Part shown: positions 15,279 to 24,340 of the stretch, one piece after another | Numbering within the stretch: the first letter of the stretch is position 1 | How the letters are laid out: every line of letters begins with the position of its first letter | Origin: an uncultured Clostridia bacterium | GTDB lineage: Bacteria; Bacillota; Clostridia; TANB77; CAG-508 | NCBI GenBank assembly: GCA_944393485.1 | Contig: CALYAJ010000013.1 | Span: 1-42,048 of the forward strand | Length of the DNA stretch: 42,048 nucleotides | Direction: 5' to 3' | The notes under the pieces: model-generated | Told to the model about the DNA's origin: nothing | The model's database searches: none | Seen by the model: the letters and a program-made list of their open reading frames with translations, nothing else | Position numbers and translations under genes: made by a program

Positions 15279-16376
15279 TTGAGACTATTAGATATGAACA
15301 GTCAAGAAGATAGAGCTAAGTATACAAAATTTTTAGAAGGACATGAAAGATGTAATTTTCAACAATCATTAGAATGGGGAAAAGTAAAGAATTTCTGGAA
15401 GAATGAAGTTATATTAGCAGAAGATGAAAACGGAAATATAATTGGTTCTTTAAGTGTATTATTAAGAAAAATTCCTATATTTGGATATTTAATGTATTCT
15501 TCTAGAGGTCCAATTTGTGATATTCATGATGAAGCAGTTTTAAGACAATTAACAGATGGAGCAAAAGAACTTGCTAAAAAATATCATGCAATGGTATTAA
15601 AAATAGAACCAGATATAAAAAGTGATGATAAAGAATTTAGAGATTTAGTTTTAAAATTAGGCTATAAAATAAAAGATGATGCAAAAGATTTTAGAGATGA
15701 AATTCAACCAAGATATGTATTTAGACTAGATATAAAAGGGAAAACAGAAGATGAAATATTCAAAAACTTCCATTCTAAAACAAGATATAATGTTAGATTA
15801 GCAGGAAGAAAAGGTGTTACTGTAAAAGATGGAACAAAAGAAGATTTAAAAGATTTTCATAGAATTATGATAGAAACGGGAAAAAGAGACGGATTTATGA
15901 TAAGACCATTAGAATATTTTGAGCAAATGTATGATGCACTAGCACCAGAACATATGAAAGTTTTAATGGCATATTATGATGGAAAACCAATTTCAGGAGT
16001 TATTCCAATTATGTATGGAAATAAAACTTGGTATTTATATGGAGCAAGCAGTAATGAACATAGAAATTTAATGCCAAATTATTTATTACAATGGGAAATG
16101 ATTAAACTTGCAATTTCTAGAGGTGATGATATTTACGATTTAAGAGGTGTATCTGGAGTTGTAGATAAAAATCATCCTCAATACGGATTATATAGATTTA
16201 AACAAGGATTTGGAGCAGAATTCACAGAATTTATAGGAGAAGTTCACATGGATTACGCACCAGTAAGATATGGATTATATAAAGTTTCAGAAAAAATATT
16301 TAAAAGAGTAAGAACATTAGTAAGAAATAAGAGTAAACGTCAAAACAAAAAGAAAGCCAAAAATAAAGGAGAATAA
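15279..16376 (+). CDS. FemABX-family peptidoglycan bridge aminoacyltransferase
   Basis: This 365-aa protein has the two GNAT-like halves of the FemABX family, which transfer amino acids from aminoacyl-tRNA to lipid II. Family segments include FQQSLEWGKVKNFW near the start, SKTRYNVRLAGRKGV in the middle, and GASSNEHRNLMPNYLLQWEM. The last ~25 residues form a very basic tail (KSKRQNKKKAKNKGE). It begins at TTG 15279 behind AGGAGG. The stop is one base from the start of the racemase-family gene, so the pair may supply and attach cross-bridge residues. Confidence 0.88.
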   Translation: MRLLDMNSQEDRAKYTKFLEGHERCNFQQSLEWGKVKNFWKNEVILAEDENGNIIGSLSVLLRKIPIFGYLMYSSRGPICDIHDEAVLRQLTDGAKELAKKYHAMVLKIEPDIKSDDKEFRDLVLKLGYKIKDDAKDFRDEIQPRYVFRLDIKGKTEDEIFKNFHSKTRYNVRLAGRKGVTVKDGTKEDLKDFHRIMIETGKRDGFMIRPLEYFEQMYDALAPEHMKVLMAYYDGKPISGVIPIMYGNKTWYLYGASSNEHRNLMPNYLLQWEMIKLAISRGDDIYDLRGVSGVVDKNHPQYGLYRFKQGFGAEFTEFIGEVHMDYAPVRYGLYKVSEKIFKRVRTLVRNKSKRQNKKKAKNKGE

Positions 16377-16377
16377 A

Positions 16378-17481
16378 TTGGGTGTCTTAATAGTAGAAAA
16401 GGAAAATTTAAAACATAATATTAGACAAATAAAAGAATATGCTAAGAAAAATGGAAATCCAAGAATTATAGCAATAGTAAAATCTAATGGTTATGGCTTG
16501 GGATTAAAAGAATATTCAGAATTTTTAATAGATAATGGAATAGATTTTTTAGCAGTTGCAAATTGTAAAGAAGCAGTTGAGCTTAGAAAATTTGGAATAA
16601 AAGAAGATATATTAATGATGTCTTCTACTGCAATAAAAGAAGAACTAAAAGAGATGCTGGAAAATAATATAACTATAGCAATAGGTTCAAAAGAAGCAAA
16701 AGAAAATCTAATAGAAATTATAAAGGAAACAAATATAAAGCCAAAAGTTCATATAAAAATTGATACTGGTTTTGGAAGATACGGATATTTATCTTCAGAC
16801 AAGGAAACAATATTACAAGAAATAAAAGAGTTAGAAAAATATGCGGATATTGAAGGAATATTTTCTCATTTTTCTATGTCTTTTTATAAAGAGAAATGGA
16901 CAAGCATACAATTTAATAGATTTAATGAAATATTGAATTATTTAAAAGAAAATAATATTAATATAAAAATTTGTCATATTAGCAATTCTTCTTCCTTTAT
17001 AAATTTTCCTAAAATGAATTTAAATGCAGTTAGAATTGGTTCTGCATTTTTAGGAAGAATAGCTGTTGGAAATAAATTAGGATTAAGAAAAATAGGATAT
17101 TTAGAAGGTGAAATTGCCGAAATAAAAACACTACCTAAAGGTTGGAATATAGGATATTCTAATACATATACTACTAAGAAAGAAACAAGAATAGCTATAG
17201 TTAATACTGGTTATGCAGAAGGATTTCATATGAAACTAGAAAGAGATATGTTATCTTTTAGTAATAAGTTAAGATATGCAATTCAAGACATAAAAAAGAT
17301 TTTTAAGAATACAAAATTATATGTCGAAATTAATAATAAAAAGTATTATATTTTAGGAAGAATTGGGATGTATCATGTAACAGTAGATATTACAAAAGAA
17401 GAATTTAAAATAGGACAAAAAGTAAAAATGAATGCAAATCCGTTATATGTTGATTCTTCAGTTAGGAGGGTATATAGATAA
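16378..17481 (+). CDS. alr: alanine racemase family protein
   Basis: This fold-type III PLP enzyme of 367 aa should interconvert L- and D-alanine, or a related amino acid. Visible residues are the PLP lysine K35 (AIVKSNGYG), the pyridine-nitrogen Arg R219, and the catalytic-Tyr motif as GYAEG (Y279). In the Gly-Arg-x-x-Met-Asp motif near the active-site entrance the Asp is replaced by Tyr (M331-Y332). There is also a ~25-residue insertion after GYAEG. Substrate preference may therefore differ from standard Alr. It starts at TTG 16378 with AAAGGAGA upstream and overlaps the next gene by one base. Confidence 0.82.
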   Translation: MGVLIVEKENLKHNIRQIKEYAKKNGNPRIIAIVKSNGYGLGLKEYSEFLIDNGIDFLAVANCKEAVELRKFGIKEDILMMSSTAIKEELKEMLENNITIAIGSKEAKENLIEIIKETNIKPKVHIKIDTGFGRYGYLSSDKETILQEIKELEKYADIEGIFSHFSMSFYKEKWTSIQFNRFNEILNYLKENNINIKICHISNSSSFINFPKMNLNAVRIGSAFLGRIAVGNKLGLRKIGYLEGEIAEIKTLPKGWNIGYSNTYTTKKETRIAIVNTGYAEGFHMKLERDMLSFSNKLRYAIQDIKKIFKNTKLYVEINNKKYYILGRIGMYHVTVDITKEEFKIGQKVKMNANPLYVDSSVRRVYR

Positions 17482-18518
17482 TGGAAAAGGTAAAAAAGAA
17501 TGGATTTTTTAGAAAATTAAAAAATAGTATTTTTAATTTTGATTCTTATCAAGAATTTGCAACTGAAACTTGGGGAGCTGGAATACTATATTTTCTAAAA
17601 CTTATTTTATTAATTACATTGATATTATCAGTAGCAATTTCAGTTATACAAGTAACTAAAACAATACCGGACTTATTTAATTATATAAGAAATGACCTTC
17701 CACAATTTAGTTATTCTGATGGAGTATTAAAAGCAGAAAATGATAACAAAGTATTAATAGATAGTGATGAACAATTAATTATAGTTGATACTGGTGATTT
17801 ATCAGAAGAAAAGGTAAATGAATATAAAGATAAGATTAATTTATATTCAATCGGAATTTTAGTATTAAAAGATAAGATTTATTTAAAATCACCAGTTAAT
17901 ACATCAGGTTTAGAAGAAATATCAATATCATCAATAGCAGATAGTTATGGTATTAATACTTTTTCAAAAGATGAATTGGTAAATCAAATGAATAATATAA
18001 ATATGATTCCTTTGTTTATTAGTTTATTCTTTGCTATATTTATTGTAGGATTTATATTAATTTCAATATATTTAATATTGGACATAATTATTTTATCATT
18101 ATTAGTAAATATATTTGCTATGATCTTAATTATAAGAATGAAACCTAGTGCATGCTTTAATATTGCAGTACATGCAATTTCATTATCATTAATTTTATTA
18201 CTTATATATCAAATAGTATTATTAACTATAGGATTTGAAATAAAATATTTTTCAATAATGTACAGAGGAATTTCTTATATTTATGCATTTACTGCGTTAA
18301 TATTAATACGTTCTAGTTTAATTAAGCAAAAAATGGAGTTGACAGCAATTATACAAAAACAAAAAGAAATTAAGGCAGATATGGAAAGACAAGAACAGGA
18401 GAAAAAAGAAAAAGAGGAAAACGAGAAAAAAGAAAATAAAAAAGATGATAAAAAAACAAATGATGAAAAAAATGAAGATGAGAAACATGTAGGAAATGAA
18501 GCTAATGGAGAAGTATAG
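17481..18518 (+). CDS. DUF1189 membrane protein
   Basis: A 345-aa membrane protein of the DUF1189 family, with an N-terminal membrane helix (about 35-60), an extracytoplasmic region (about 65-170), and four further helices (about 170-280). The C-terminus (285-345) is a highly charged Lys/Glu/Asp-rich tail of low complexity. The start codon shares a base with the preceding stop (TAATG), so translation is coupled to the racemase gene. Function is unknown. Confidence 0.8.
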   Translation: MEKVKKNGFFRKLKNSIFNFDSYQEFATETWGAGILYFLKLILLITLILSVAISVIQVTKTIPDLFNYIRNDLPQFSYSDGVLKAENDNKVLIDSDEQLIIVDTGDLSEEKVNEYKDKINLYSIGILVLKDKIYLKSPVNTSGLEEISISSIADSYGINTFSKDELVNQMNNINMIPLFISLFFAIFIVGFILISIYLILDIIILSLLVNIFAMILIIRMKPSACFNIAVHAISLSLILLLIYQIVLLTIGFEIKYFSIMYRGISYIYAFTALILIRSSLIKQKMELTAIIQKQKEIKADMERQEQEKKEKEENEKKENKKDDKKTNDEKNEDEKHVGNEANGEV

Positions 18519-18538
18519 ATAAGGAGGAAAACATATAA

Positions 18539-20362
18539 ATGAACAATCCAGAAAACAAAAATGATAATAAGAAAAAACAAAAAGAACAAAAAAAGTTTTG
18601 GGTTTCATCAATCATCTTAATAATTTTAATTGTAATTTTATCAGTGGTAACATTCTTAGTTTACAATAATAAGGATAGTGAAGAAGAAAATGATCTTATA
18701 TTACCTTATACAGAATTAATTAAAGATATTAATAATGATACTGTAGAAAAAATAGAGATGACAACAGGAAGTACAACTGTTAAAGTAAAATTGAAAGATG
18801 AAGAAGAAGAAAAGACTGCAATAGTCCCAAGTTTGCAAGCTTTTACAGAATACATGCAAACAAAGGTAGAAGAAGGTAGCAAAATCGAATTAATTCAAAA
18901 AGAACCTAATGTATTACTTAGAATTGGAGATGCTTTATTTACTTTATTACCAACACTATTATTAGTAGCATTATTTATAATGTTATTTAAAATGCAAGGT
19001 TTAGGAGATAAAGGAAAAGTATATGATAGCGAAGAAAGGGATACTAACACTACTTTTGATGATGTGGCAGGATTAGATGAAGAAAAAGAAGAAATGGTAG
19101 AGATAGTAAACTTTTTAAAGAAACCAGAAGAATTCTACAAAATGGGAGCAAAAGTTCCTAGAGGAGTTTTATTATGTGGAAAACCTGGAACAGGTAAAAC
19201 TTTAATAGCCAAAGCTATAGCAGGAGAAGCAAATGTACCATTTATTTCAATGAGTGGTTCTGAATTTATAGAGATGTTTGCAGGGCTAGGAGCATCAAGA
19301 GTTAGAAAATTATTTGAAAAAGCAAGAAAGCTTGCACCTTGTATAGTTTTTATTGATGAAATAGATGCAATTGGAGCAAGAAGAACAAATGCAAGTGGAG
19401 CAGAATCAGAAAACAATCAAACATTAAACCAATTACTTGTAGAAATGGATGGATTTGAATCTGATGAGACTATTATCGTATTAGCTGCGACAAACAGACC
19501 AGAAATGCTAGACCAAGCATTGCTAAGACCAGGAAGATTTGATAGACAAATTATTATAAATTCACCAGATCAAAAAGGAAGAGAAGAAATACTTAAAATT
19601 CATAGCAAAGGTAAAAAAATAGACGAAGATATTGATTTTAAAGATATTGCAGAAGATACTGCAGGATTTACAGGAGCAGAACTTGCGAATATTTTAAATG
19701 AAGCAGCAATTATTGCAACAACTAATAAACATAAATCAATAAATAAAGATGATATAGAAGAGGCAATAAAGAAAGTTACTGTAGGTCTTGAAAAACATAG
19801 TAGAGTTATATCTGATAAAGATAAAAAATTAACAGCATACCATGAAGCAGGACATGCTGTAGTAAGTAGATACTTAGAAACACAAAATGATATAAAAGAA
19901 GTTTCTATTATACCAAGAGGTGTTGCTGGCGGATATACTATGTACAAGAATAATGAAGATAAGTACTATATTTCTAAAACTGAAATGGAAGAAAAACTTA
20001 TAGCATTACTTGGTGGAAGAGCAGCAGAGAAATTAGTATTAGATGATATTTCTACAGGAGCAAGTAATGACCTAGAAGTTGCAACAAATATTGCAAGAGA
20101 TATGATTACAGTATATGGAATGAGTGATACAATAGGACCAATATCATTAAAAGATTCAGAAAATCCAAATCAAATGATTTTATATGGAGAAAAAATGCAA
20201 GATGCAATAGGTGCAGAAATAAAAATATTAATAGATACAGCATATAGAAATGCACAAAAATTATTAATTGAACATAGGGATAAACTAGATGCTGTTGCAA
20301 ATGTATTACTACAAAAAGAAAAAATAACAGAAAAAGAATTTTATGAAATATTTAATGATTAA
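18539..20362 (+). CDS. ftsH: ATP-dependent zinc metalloprotease FtsH
   Basis: This 607-aa membrane AAA+ protease degrades membrane and soluble proteins. It has two N-terminal membrane helices (about 20-41 and 132-152). Walker A is GKPGTGKT (214-221), Walker B is in VFIDEIDAIG, and the zinc motif HEAGH is at 435-439. The pore loop reads Phe247-Ala-Gly instead of the usual Phe-Val-Gly. The start is behind AGGAGG at 18521-18526. It is the last gene of the operon and is followed by a clear terminator. Confidence 0.96.
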   Translation: MNNPENKNDNKKKQKEQKKFWVSSIILIILIVILSVVTFLVYNNKDSEEENDLILPYTELIKDINNDTVEKIEMTTGSTTVKVKLKDEEEEKTAIVPSLQAFTEYMQTKVEEGSKIELIQKEPNVLLRIGDALFTLLPTLLLVALFIMLFKMQGLGDKGKVYDSEERDTNTTFDDVAGLDEEKEEMVEIVNFLKKPEEFYKMGAKVPRGVLLCGKPGTGKTLIAKAIAGEANVPFISMSGSEFIEMFAGLGASRVRKLFEKARKLAPCIVFIDEIDAIGARRTNASGAESENNQTLNQLLVEMDGFESDETIIVLAATNRPEMLDQALLRPGRFDRQIIINSPDQKGREEILKIHSKGKKIDEDIDFKDIAEDTAGFTGAELANILNEAAIIATTNKHKSINKDDIEEAIKKVTVGLEKHSRVISDKDKKLTAYHEAGHAVVSRYLETQNDIKEVSIIPRGVAGGYTMYKNNEDKYYISKTEMEEKLIALLGGRAAEKLVLDDISTGASNDLEVATNIARDMITVYGMSDTIGPISLKDSENPNQMILYGEKMQDAIGAEIKILIDTAYRNAQKLLIEHRDKLDAVANVLLQKEKITEKEFYEIFND

Positions 20363-20368
20363 TATTAA

Positions 20369-20404
20369 AAAGAATGTCTTGAATTTTGGACATTCTTTTT
20401 TAAG
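20369..20404 (+). terminator. terminator after ftsH
   Basis: AAGAATGTC and GACATTCTT pair around TTGAATTTTG, followed by six T. Confidence 0.88.
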
Positions 20405-20476
20405 ATTGTATAACAACGTAAAACTTAAGATTTTTTTTATAAAAAGAACATATATTTGCTTTCGTATTTCAAAACC

Positions 20477-20505
20477 TTGTAAATAACTGGACTTTGAGTT
20501 ATAAT
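20477..20505 (+). promoter_or_regulatory. promoter of the pentapeptide/radical SAM gene
   Basis: TTGTAA (20477-20482), 17 bp, TATAAT (20500-20505). The 5' leader is about 50 nt, with AGGAGG at the end. Confidence 0.7.
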
Positions 20506-20564
20506 ATATTACATTGAAACTGTTGGTTAAAATCATTATGTAAATAATTTTAGGAGGATTTTTT

Positions 20565-22289
20565 ATGAAAAAAATTAAGAAAATTAGTGAATTACGGGAA
20601 TTTGTAGCAAAAAATGGCAAGGATTTTTCAAATATGGACTTATCTGGATTAGATTTAAGTGGAATTGAACCAGATTTTTGGAAAGACGCAATATTTTATT
20701 ATACGAATTTAAGTCATACCGGTATTAAGTTTATACCAACAAATTTGAGCTTTCATTCAATTGAAGGTTGCAATTTTGAAGGTGTAGATTTAAGTAATCT
20801 TAGCAAAGATGAATGGCTTTTTATAGATATAAAAAATGCCAATCTACGGAAGACGGGAATACAATTAGAGTTAAAATATAGGCTGGATAGATGTATAGGA
20901 GCGGTATTGTTAGATGAAAGATATAAAGATATCTCTCCAGAAGATTTAACATTTTGTAATATTGATTTTTCAACATTAGAGGCTAACCCATTTTTAAAGG
21001 TTACATCATCAAAAGTGTTAGAAATGATAAGAATAGAGATTAGAGATATTTCGGTTTTTCTTACAGAAGATAGAGCAAATGAAATTTTATGTAAATGTGA
21101 GAAAAGACTTGAAAAATATGATGATGGATCAATTAAAAAATTTTACAATTTGTTATGTAAAGATTGGTCTGTTTTGGATAGAGTTAATTTCTTTAATCGT
21201 AATATTTTTAACAAAGAATTTGAAAAATTAGATTTATCTGGAATTTCAGCGGATATTATTTCTCAATTCAATTTTGAAAAATGCAAATTTGGTGAAATTA
21301 TATTAGATAATCCAATATCAGAATTAGCCTATATAAGAATATTTGATGACCGTTCTGAAAATGAATTTGGAAAAATTACTTTAAAGAAATTAAGCTTAAA
21401 TACTTGGAAGGAGTTAAATAATACTAACAGAATTGGGAGAATTACATTTAAAAGATATATTTATTTAGAAATAGGTAAAAAATGTAATGCAAGATGCAAA
21501 TTTTGTAGGAATAAATCTTTTAATGAAGGCAAAGAACGTAATTTGCATGCAATTATTGCAAATCTTAAAAAGATGGAAGAATATATAGATACTATTTTTA
21601 TTGGCGGAGGAGAACCATTACTATATATTGATGATATATTAAAAATATTTCATCATGTTAAAACAGATATAGTGATAGTTACCAATGGTTCTATACCAAT
21701 AATAAAGAAACTTTATAATCATAGAATAGGTATCTATATTAGCAGACATGCAATCTCAGATGGAGATAATAAAAAAATACTTAATGTCTTGGACAAAAAC
21801 ACTAAAATTTTTTCAATTGGAGAAATAAAAGAATTGGCTAAAAAATGTAAAGTATCATTAACGCCAGTTTGTATAAAAGGTGGACTTGACACTGCAGAAA
21901 AAATAGAAAAATATATAGAAGAATTTTTGCAGAATGGCATTCTAAGTATTATAATTTCAAATCTTCACAAGGATGCTTCGCTGGGATCAAAAGATATTGA
22001 TTATTCAGATTTATGTGTCGATCCTAGTATTTTTGACCAGGTTCAACAAGAGCTCTTAAAACAAGGATTTAAGGAAAAAGAAATTATTTGCTCAACAGGG
22101 GGGTATATATTAAAAAGATTCCAAAAAAGTTATTATTCAGTTTCATTTAAAATATATATTTCAAAAGATGAATTAAGTAAATATTGGGAGAGTTCTATAA
22201 AAAGAACATTCGATTTTACAATGACACCATCTGGAGATATATATCAGGACTGGAATAGGGGACTTTTGGTATCGATGGATGAACTGTAA
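20565..22289 (+). CDS. radical SAM protein with N-terminal pentapeptide-like repeats
   Basis: This 574-aa protein is not a standard family I can name. Residues about 19-135 and 216-245 hold pentapeptide-like turns (DFSNMDLSGLDLSG, CNFEGVDLSNLS, IKNANLRKTG, EKLDLSG), which usually form a beta helix. From about 298 a radical SAM domain begins: C307, C311 and C314 in KKCNARCKFCRNKSF, then GGGEPL (347-352). The C-terminus has scattered cysteines but no clear SPASM or twitch cluster. The gene is transcribed alone between strong terminators, so it may be acquired. No small precursor peptide is visible nearby. Confidence 0.75.
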   Translation: MKKIKKISELREFVAKNGKDFSNMDLSGLDLSGIEPDFWKDAIFYYTNLSHTGIKFIPTNLSFHSIEGCNFEGVDLSNLSKDEWLFIDIKNANLRKTGIQLELKYRLDRCIGAVLLDERYKDISPEDLTFCNIDFSTLEANPFLKVTSSKVLEMIRIEIRDISVFLTEDRANEILCKCEKRLEKYDDGSIKKFYNLLCKDWSVLDRVNFFNRNIFNKEFEKLDLSGISADIISQFNFEKCKFGEIILDNPISELAYIRIFDDRSENEFGKITLKKLSLNTWKELNNTNRIGRITFKRYIYLEIGKKCNARCKFCRNKSFNEGKERNLHAIIANLKKMEEYIDTIFIGGGEPLLYIDDILKIFHHVKTDIVIVTNGSIPIIKKLYNHRIGIYISRHAISDGDNKKILNVLDKNTKIFSIGEIKELAKKCKVSLTPVCIKGGLDTAEKIEKYIEEFLQNGILSIIISNLHKDASLGSKDIDYSDLCVDPSIFDQVQQELLKQGFKEKEIICSTGGYILKRFQKSYYSVSFKIYISKDELSKYWESSIKRTFDFTMTPSGDIYQDWNRGLLVSMDEL

Positions 22290-22294
22290 TTACT

Positions 22295-22341
22295 AAATAA
22301 AAAAGATGAAGTAAGCATTGCAAACTTCATCTTTTTTATTT
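22295..22341. terminator. 18-bp perfect bidirectional terminator
   Basis: AAATAAAAAAGATGAAGT (22295-22312) and ACTTCATCTTTTTTATTT (22324-22341) are perfect complements with U-rich tails in both directions. Confidence 0.88.
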
Positions 22342-22518
22342 AGTAGGAAAGTTCTACGAACTTCACTATTATATAAATAAATTTCACACAAACTTGCTGT
22401 GTAATTTTGGCGACGAACATTTCTTAGATGTGCGAAGCAAAGCAAACTACAGATAAGTTATACTATGAAAAGACGCGACATGTAAGTTATTTAAAAGGTC
22501 ATGCCTCTTTTGTTCTTT
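22342..22518. other. structured intergenic region without an ORF
   Basis: This gap lies between convergent genes. It contains short inverted repeats: GTTC-TAC-GAAC near 22351-22360, CACACA against TGTGTAA near 22384-22406, and CGAACAT against ATGTGCG near 22415-22435. It is richer in GC than the adjoining DNA. I see no ORF and no recognised RNA family. It could be a small RNA or a decayed repeat. Confidence 0.35.
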
Positions 22519-23382
22519 TTATACTAAAAGTATATTTTCCAGTTTAATTTCTTTCCCATTTAAATAATTTAAAATTCCAGCATCTGAAATAAAATTGAAT
22601 TTTATATAATAACTACATAATAATTGTGTTTTTTGATTAAATTTTTTATTAATTTTATTATTTCCATATTTTCCATCACCAATTATTGGATGGCCAATAT
22701 ATGCTAAATGTGCTCTAATTTGGTGAGTTCTACCAGTTTGCAGATTAATATCTAAAATAGAAGTATTTTCTTCTTTATTAAAATTTAAAACCTTATATGA
22801 AGTAATAATTTTTCTATAACCAGTTTTAGGCTTATCTGAAATATATACCATTGATTTTTTGTTATCTTTAAATAAATAGTGAACTAAGGTATCTTCTTTT
22901 TTGGGCATAATTCCATAAACTTTTGTAATGTAATGTTTTTCTATTTCATGATTTTTAAATTTTTCTGTTAAAATATTATTTACATCATCTGATTTGGAAA
23001 AAATAATCAAACCTGATGTATTTCTATCTAGTCTATGACATGGCATAAAAATAGGACTATAATTTTTATTAACATATGTAGTTAAAGAATCTATACCAGT
23101 TACTTCCAAATCTTTTGGTTTATTAAAAACGATTATATTATTATCTTCATAAACTATAGGGACATTGTATGTTTTGTATAGCAAATCATCAACAATATAT
23201 ATTTTAATAATATCTTTTTCATGAATAATGCAATCTTTGGAAATACGTTTGTCATTAATTAAAATATCTTTTTTCTTTAATGATTTTACAAATGTTCCAT
23301 ATTTTAGGCCTGGATATGTTTCTAATAATAATTTACTTAATTTTTTGTTATCATATTTTTTACTAACAATTAAATCTTTCAT
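22519..23382 (-). CDS. RluA-family pseudouridine synthase
   Basis: This 287-aa enzyme isomerises uridine in rRNA or tRNA. An N-terminal S4-like RNA-binding region (about 1-70) is followed by the catalytic motif HRLDRNTSG, whose Asp is the nucleophile, and the ILDINLQTGRTHQIRAHL segment typical of RluA. ATG 23382 is chosen because the promoter TTGAAA-17-TATAAT ends nine bases before it, which makes any earlier start untranscribed. The mRNA would carry at most a three-base leader and no Shine-Dalgarno site. Confidence 0.88.
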   Translation of the reverse strand: MKDLIVSKKYDNKKLSKLLLETYPGLKYGTFVKSLKKKDILINDKRISKDCIIHEKDIIKIYIVDDLLYKTYNVPIVYEDNNIIVFNKPKDLEVTGIDSLTTYVNKNYSPIFMPCHRLDRNTSGLIIFSKSDDVNNILTEKFKNHEIEKHYITKVYGIMPKKEDTLVHYLFKDNKKSMVYISDKPKTGYRKIITSYKVLNFNKEENTSILDINLQTGRTHQIRAHLAYIGHPIIGDGKYGNNKINKKFNQKTQLLCSYYIKFNFISDAGILNYLNGKEIKLENILLV

Positions 23383-23391
23383 AATAATATT

Positions 23392-23420
23392 ATTATAAGA
23401 GGTTTTGAGTATAATTTCAA
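23392..23420 (-). promoter_or_regulatory. promoter of the RluA gene giving a near-leaderless mRNA
   Basis: On the minus strand TTGAAA (23420-23415), 17 bp, TATAAT (23397-23392). A normal start point would be about 23385, three bases before the ATG at 23382. Confidence 0.75.
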
Positions 23421-23434
23421 GATTAATAAGTATC

Positions 23435-23463
23435 AAAAAAGAATAGCATTTATATTCTTTTTT
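23435..23463. terminator. bidirectional AT-rich terminator
   Basis: AAAAAAGAATA (23435-23445) and TATTCTTTTTT (23453-23463) pair perfectly. It isolates the RluA promoter from the FlaR-like gene. Confidence 0.7.
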
Positions 23464-23650
23464 GGCTTTTTTGTTACGAAAACTATGTAAAGTAATAAAA
23501 TTAAATTTTCTTTTTTTCGTTTCATATGCACTCTTACTATAAATTTATAATTATAAGAATGACATTTTGCTTGAGACTTAAAGGAATTATTGACTATTAG
23601 CAAATTAATGATATATCATAAGAATAATAATTTTAAAGAAAGGTTAAATT

Positions 23651-24193
23651 ATGGAAAATAATTTAGAGAAAGTAAAAAGAATTACTATTGTTGGTGGTCC
23701 AGGAACAGGAAAAACTACTCTTGCCAAAAAGTTAGGAAAGATATTTGATTTACCAGTTATTCACATAGATGCGATAAATTATAAACCTAATTGGGAAGAA
23801 GTAGGAAGAGAAAATAGAGACAAATTAATATTAGAGAAAATTAAAGATGAAGAATGGATTATAGATGGAAATTATTCTGCAACATTGAAAGAACGAATTG
23901 AAAAATCGGATTTAATAATATGGTTAGATTATTCTAGTTTTGATATTATTAAAGGAGTTTTTGGTAGATATATAAAGAACTTTCACAAAGAAAAACAAGA
24001 AATTCCTGGATGTAAAGAAAGAATAGATTGGAAATTTTTTAAATATGTAGTTACTTATAGAAAAAGAGATAGAAACAAAATTGTAGAAAAAATTAAAAAT
24101 GCATCAGATGATAAAGTTTATATATTTAAGAATAGAAAAGAATTAGATAAATGGGTAGAAAATACAGCTTGTAACCATAAAATCCTGAAATAA
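23651..24193 (+). CDS. P-loop kinase, FlaR/topology-modulation-like
   Basis: This 180-aa protein of the adenylate-kinase-like P-loop group is usually annotated as DNA topology modulation protein FlaR. The Walker A motif is GGPGTGKTT (about 15-23). IHIDAINYKPNWEEV, DGNYS and IIWLDYSSF are family segments. The biochemical substrate is not established in the family. It has a weak ribosome-binding site (AAAGG) and a TTGACT (23590-23595) upstream that could serve as -35. It ends just before the rplU promoter. Confidence 0.8.
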   Translation: MENNLEKVKRITIVGGPGTGKTTLAKKLGKIFDLPVIHIDAINYKPNWEEVGRENRDKLILEKIKDEEWIIDGNYSATLKERIEKSDLIIWLDYSSFDIIKGVFGRYIKNFHKEKQEIPGCKERIDWKFFKYVVTYRKRDRNKIVEKIKNASDDKVYIFKNRKELDKWVENTACNHKILK

Positions 24194-24206
24194 TAGAGTC
24201 AAAGCC

Positions 24207-24236
24207 TTGACAAACCTTTGCCAAGCATGTTAAAAT
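24207..24236 (+). promoter_or_regulatory. rplU-rpmA promoter
   Basis: TTGACA (24207-24212), 18 bp, TAAAAT (24231-24236) with an extended TG upstream. It starts transcription just before the L21 leader. Confidence 0.75.
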
Positions 24237-24237
24237 A

Positions 24238-24320
24238 ATTACCTGTAAGCCGCCTGAGTCGGGTAACTAAATGTTAGCAAAGCTAACTACCTTGTATTTA
24301 TGCTTAGCGAGTATACAAAA
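24238..24320 (+). ncRNA. L21 leader RNA
   Basis: A compact GC-containing leader precedes rplU. Stems are visible as TTACC...GGTAAC, GTTAGC-AAA-GCTAAC and TTGTAT...ATACAA. Position and structure match the known ribosomal protein L21 leader of Firmicutes, which allows feedback by L21. Confirmation needs a covariance-model search. Confidence 0.75.
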
Positions 24321-24340
24321 ATAGGGAGGTGCATTTTAGA

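Noticed and set aside
18281..18611. two Phe-rich minus-strand frames over the DUF1189 tail and ftsH start
   Set aside because: Their composition is the mirror of the Lys/Glu-rich tail on the other strand; no start signals.
20565..22289. RiPP maturase with nearby precursor peptide
   Set aside because: No small ORF with a ribosome-binding site is visible within 250 bp on either side, and there is no SPASM cluster.
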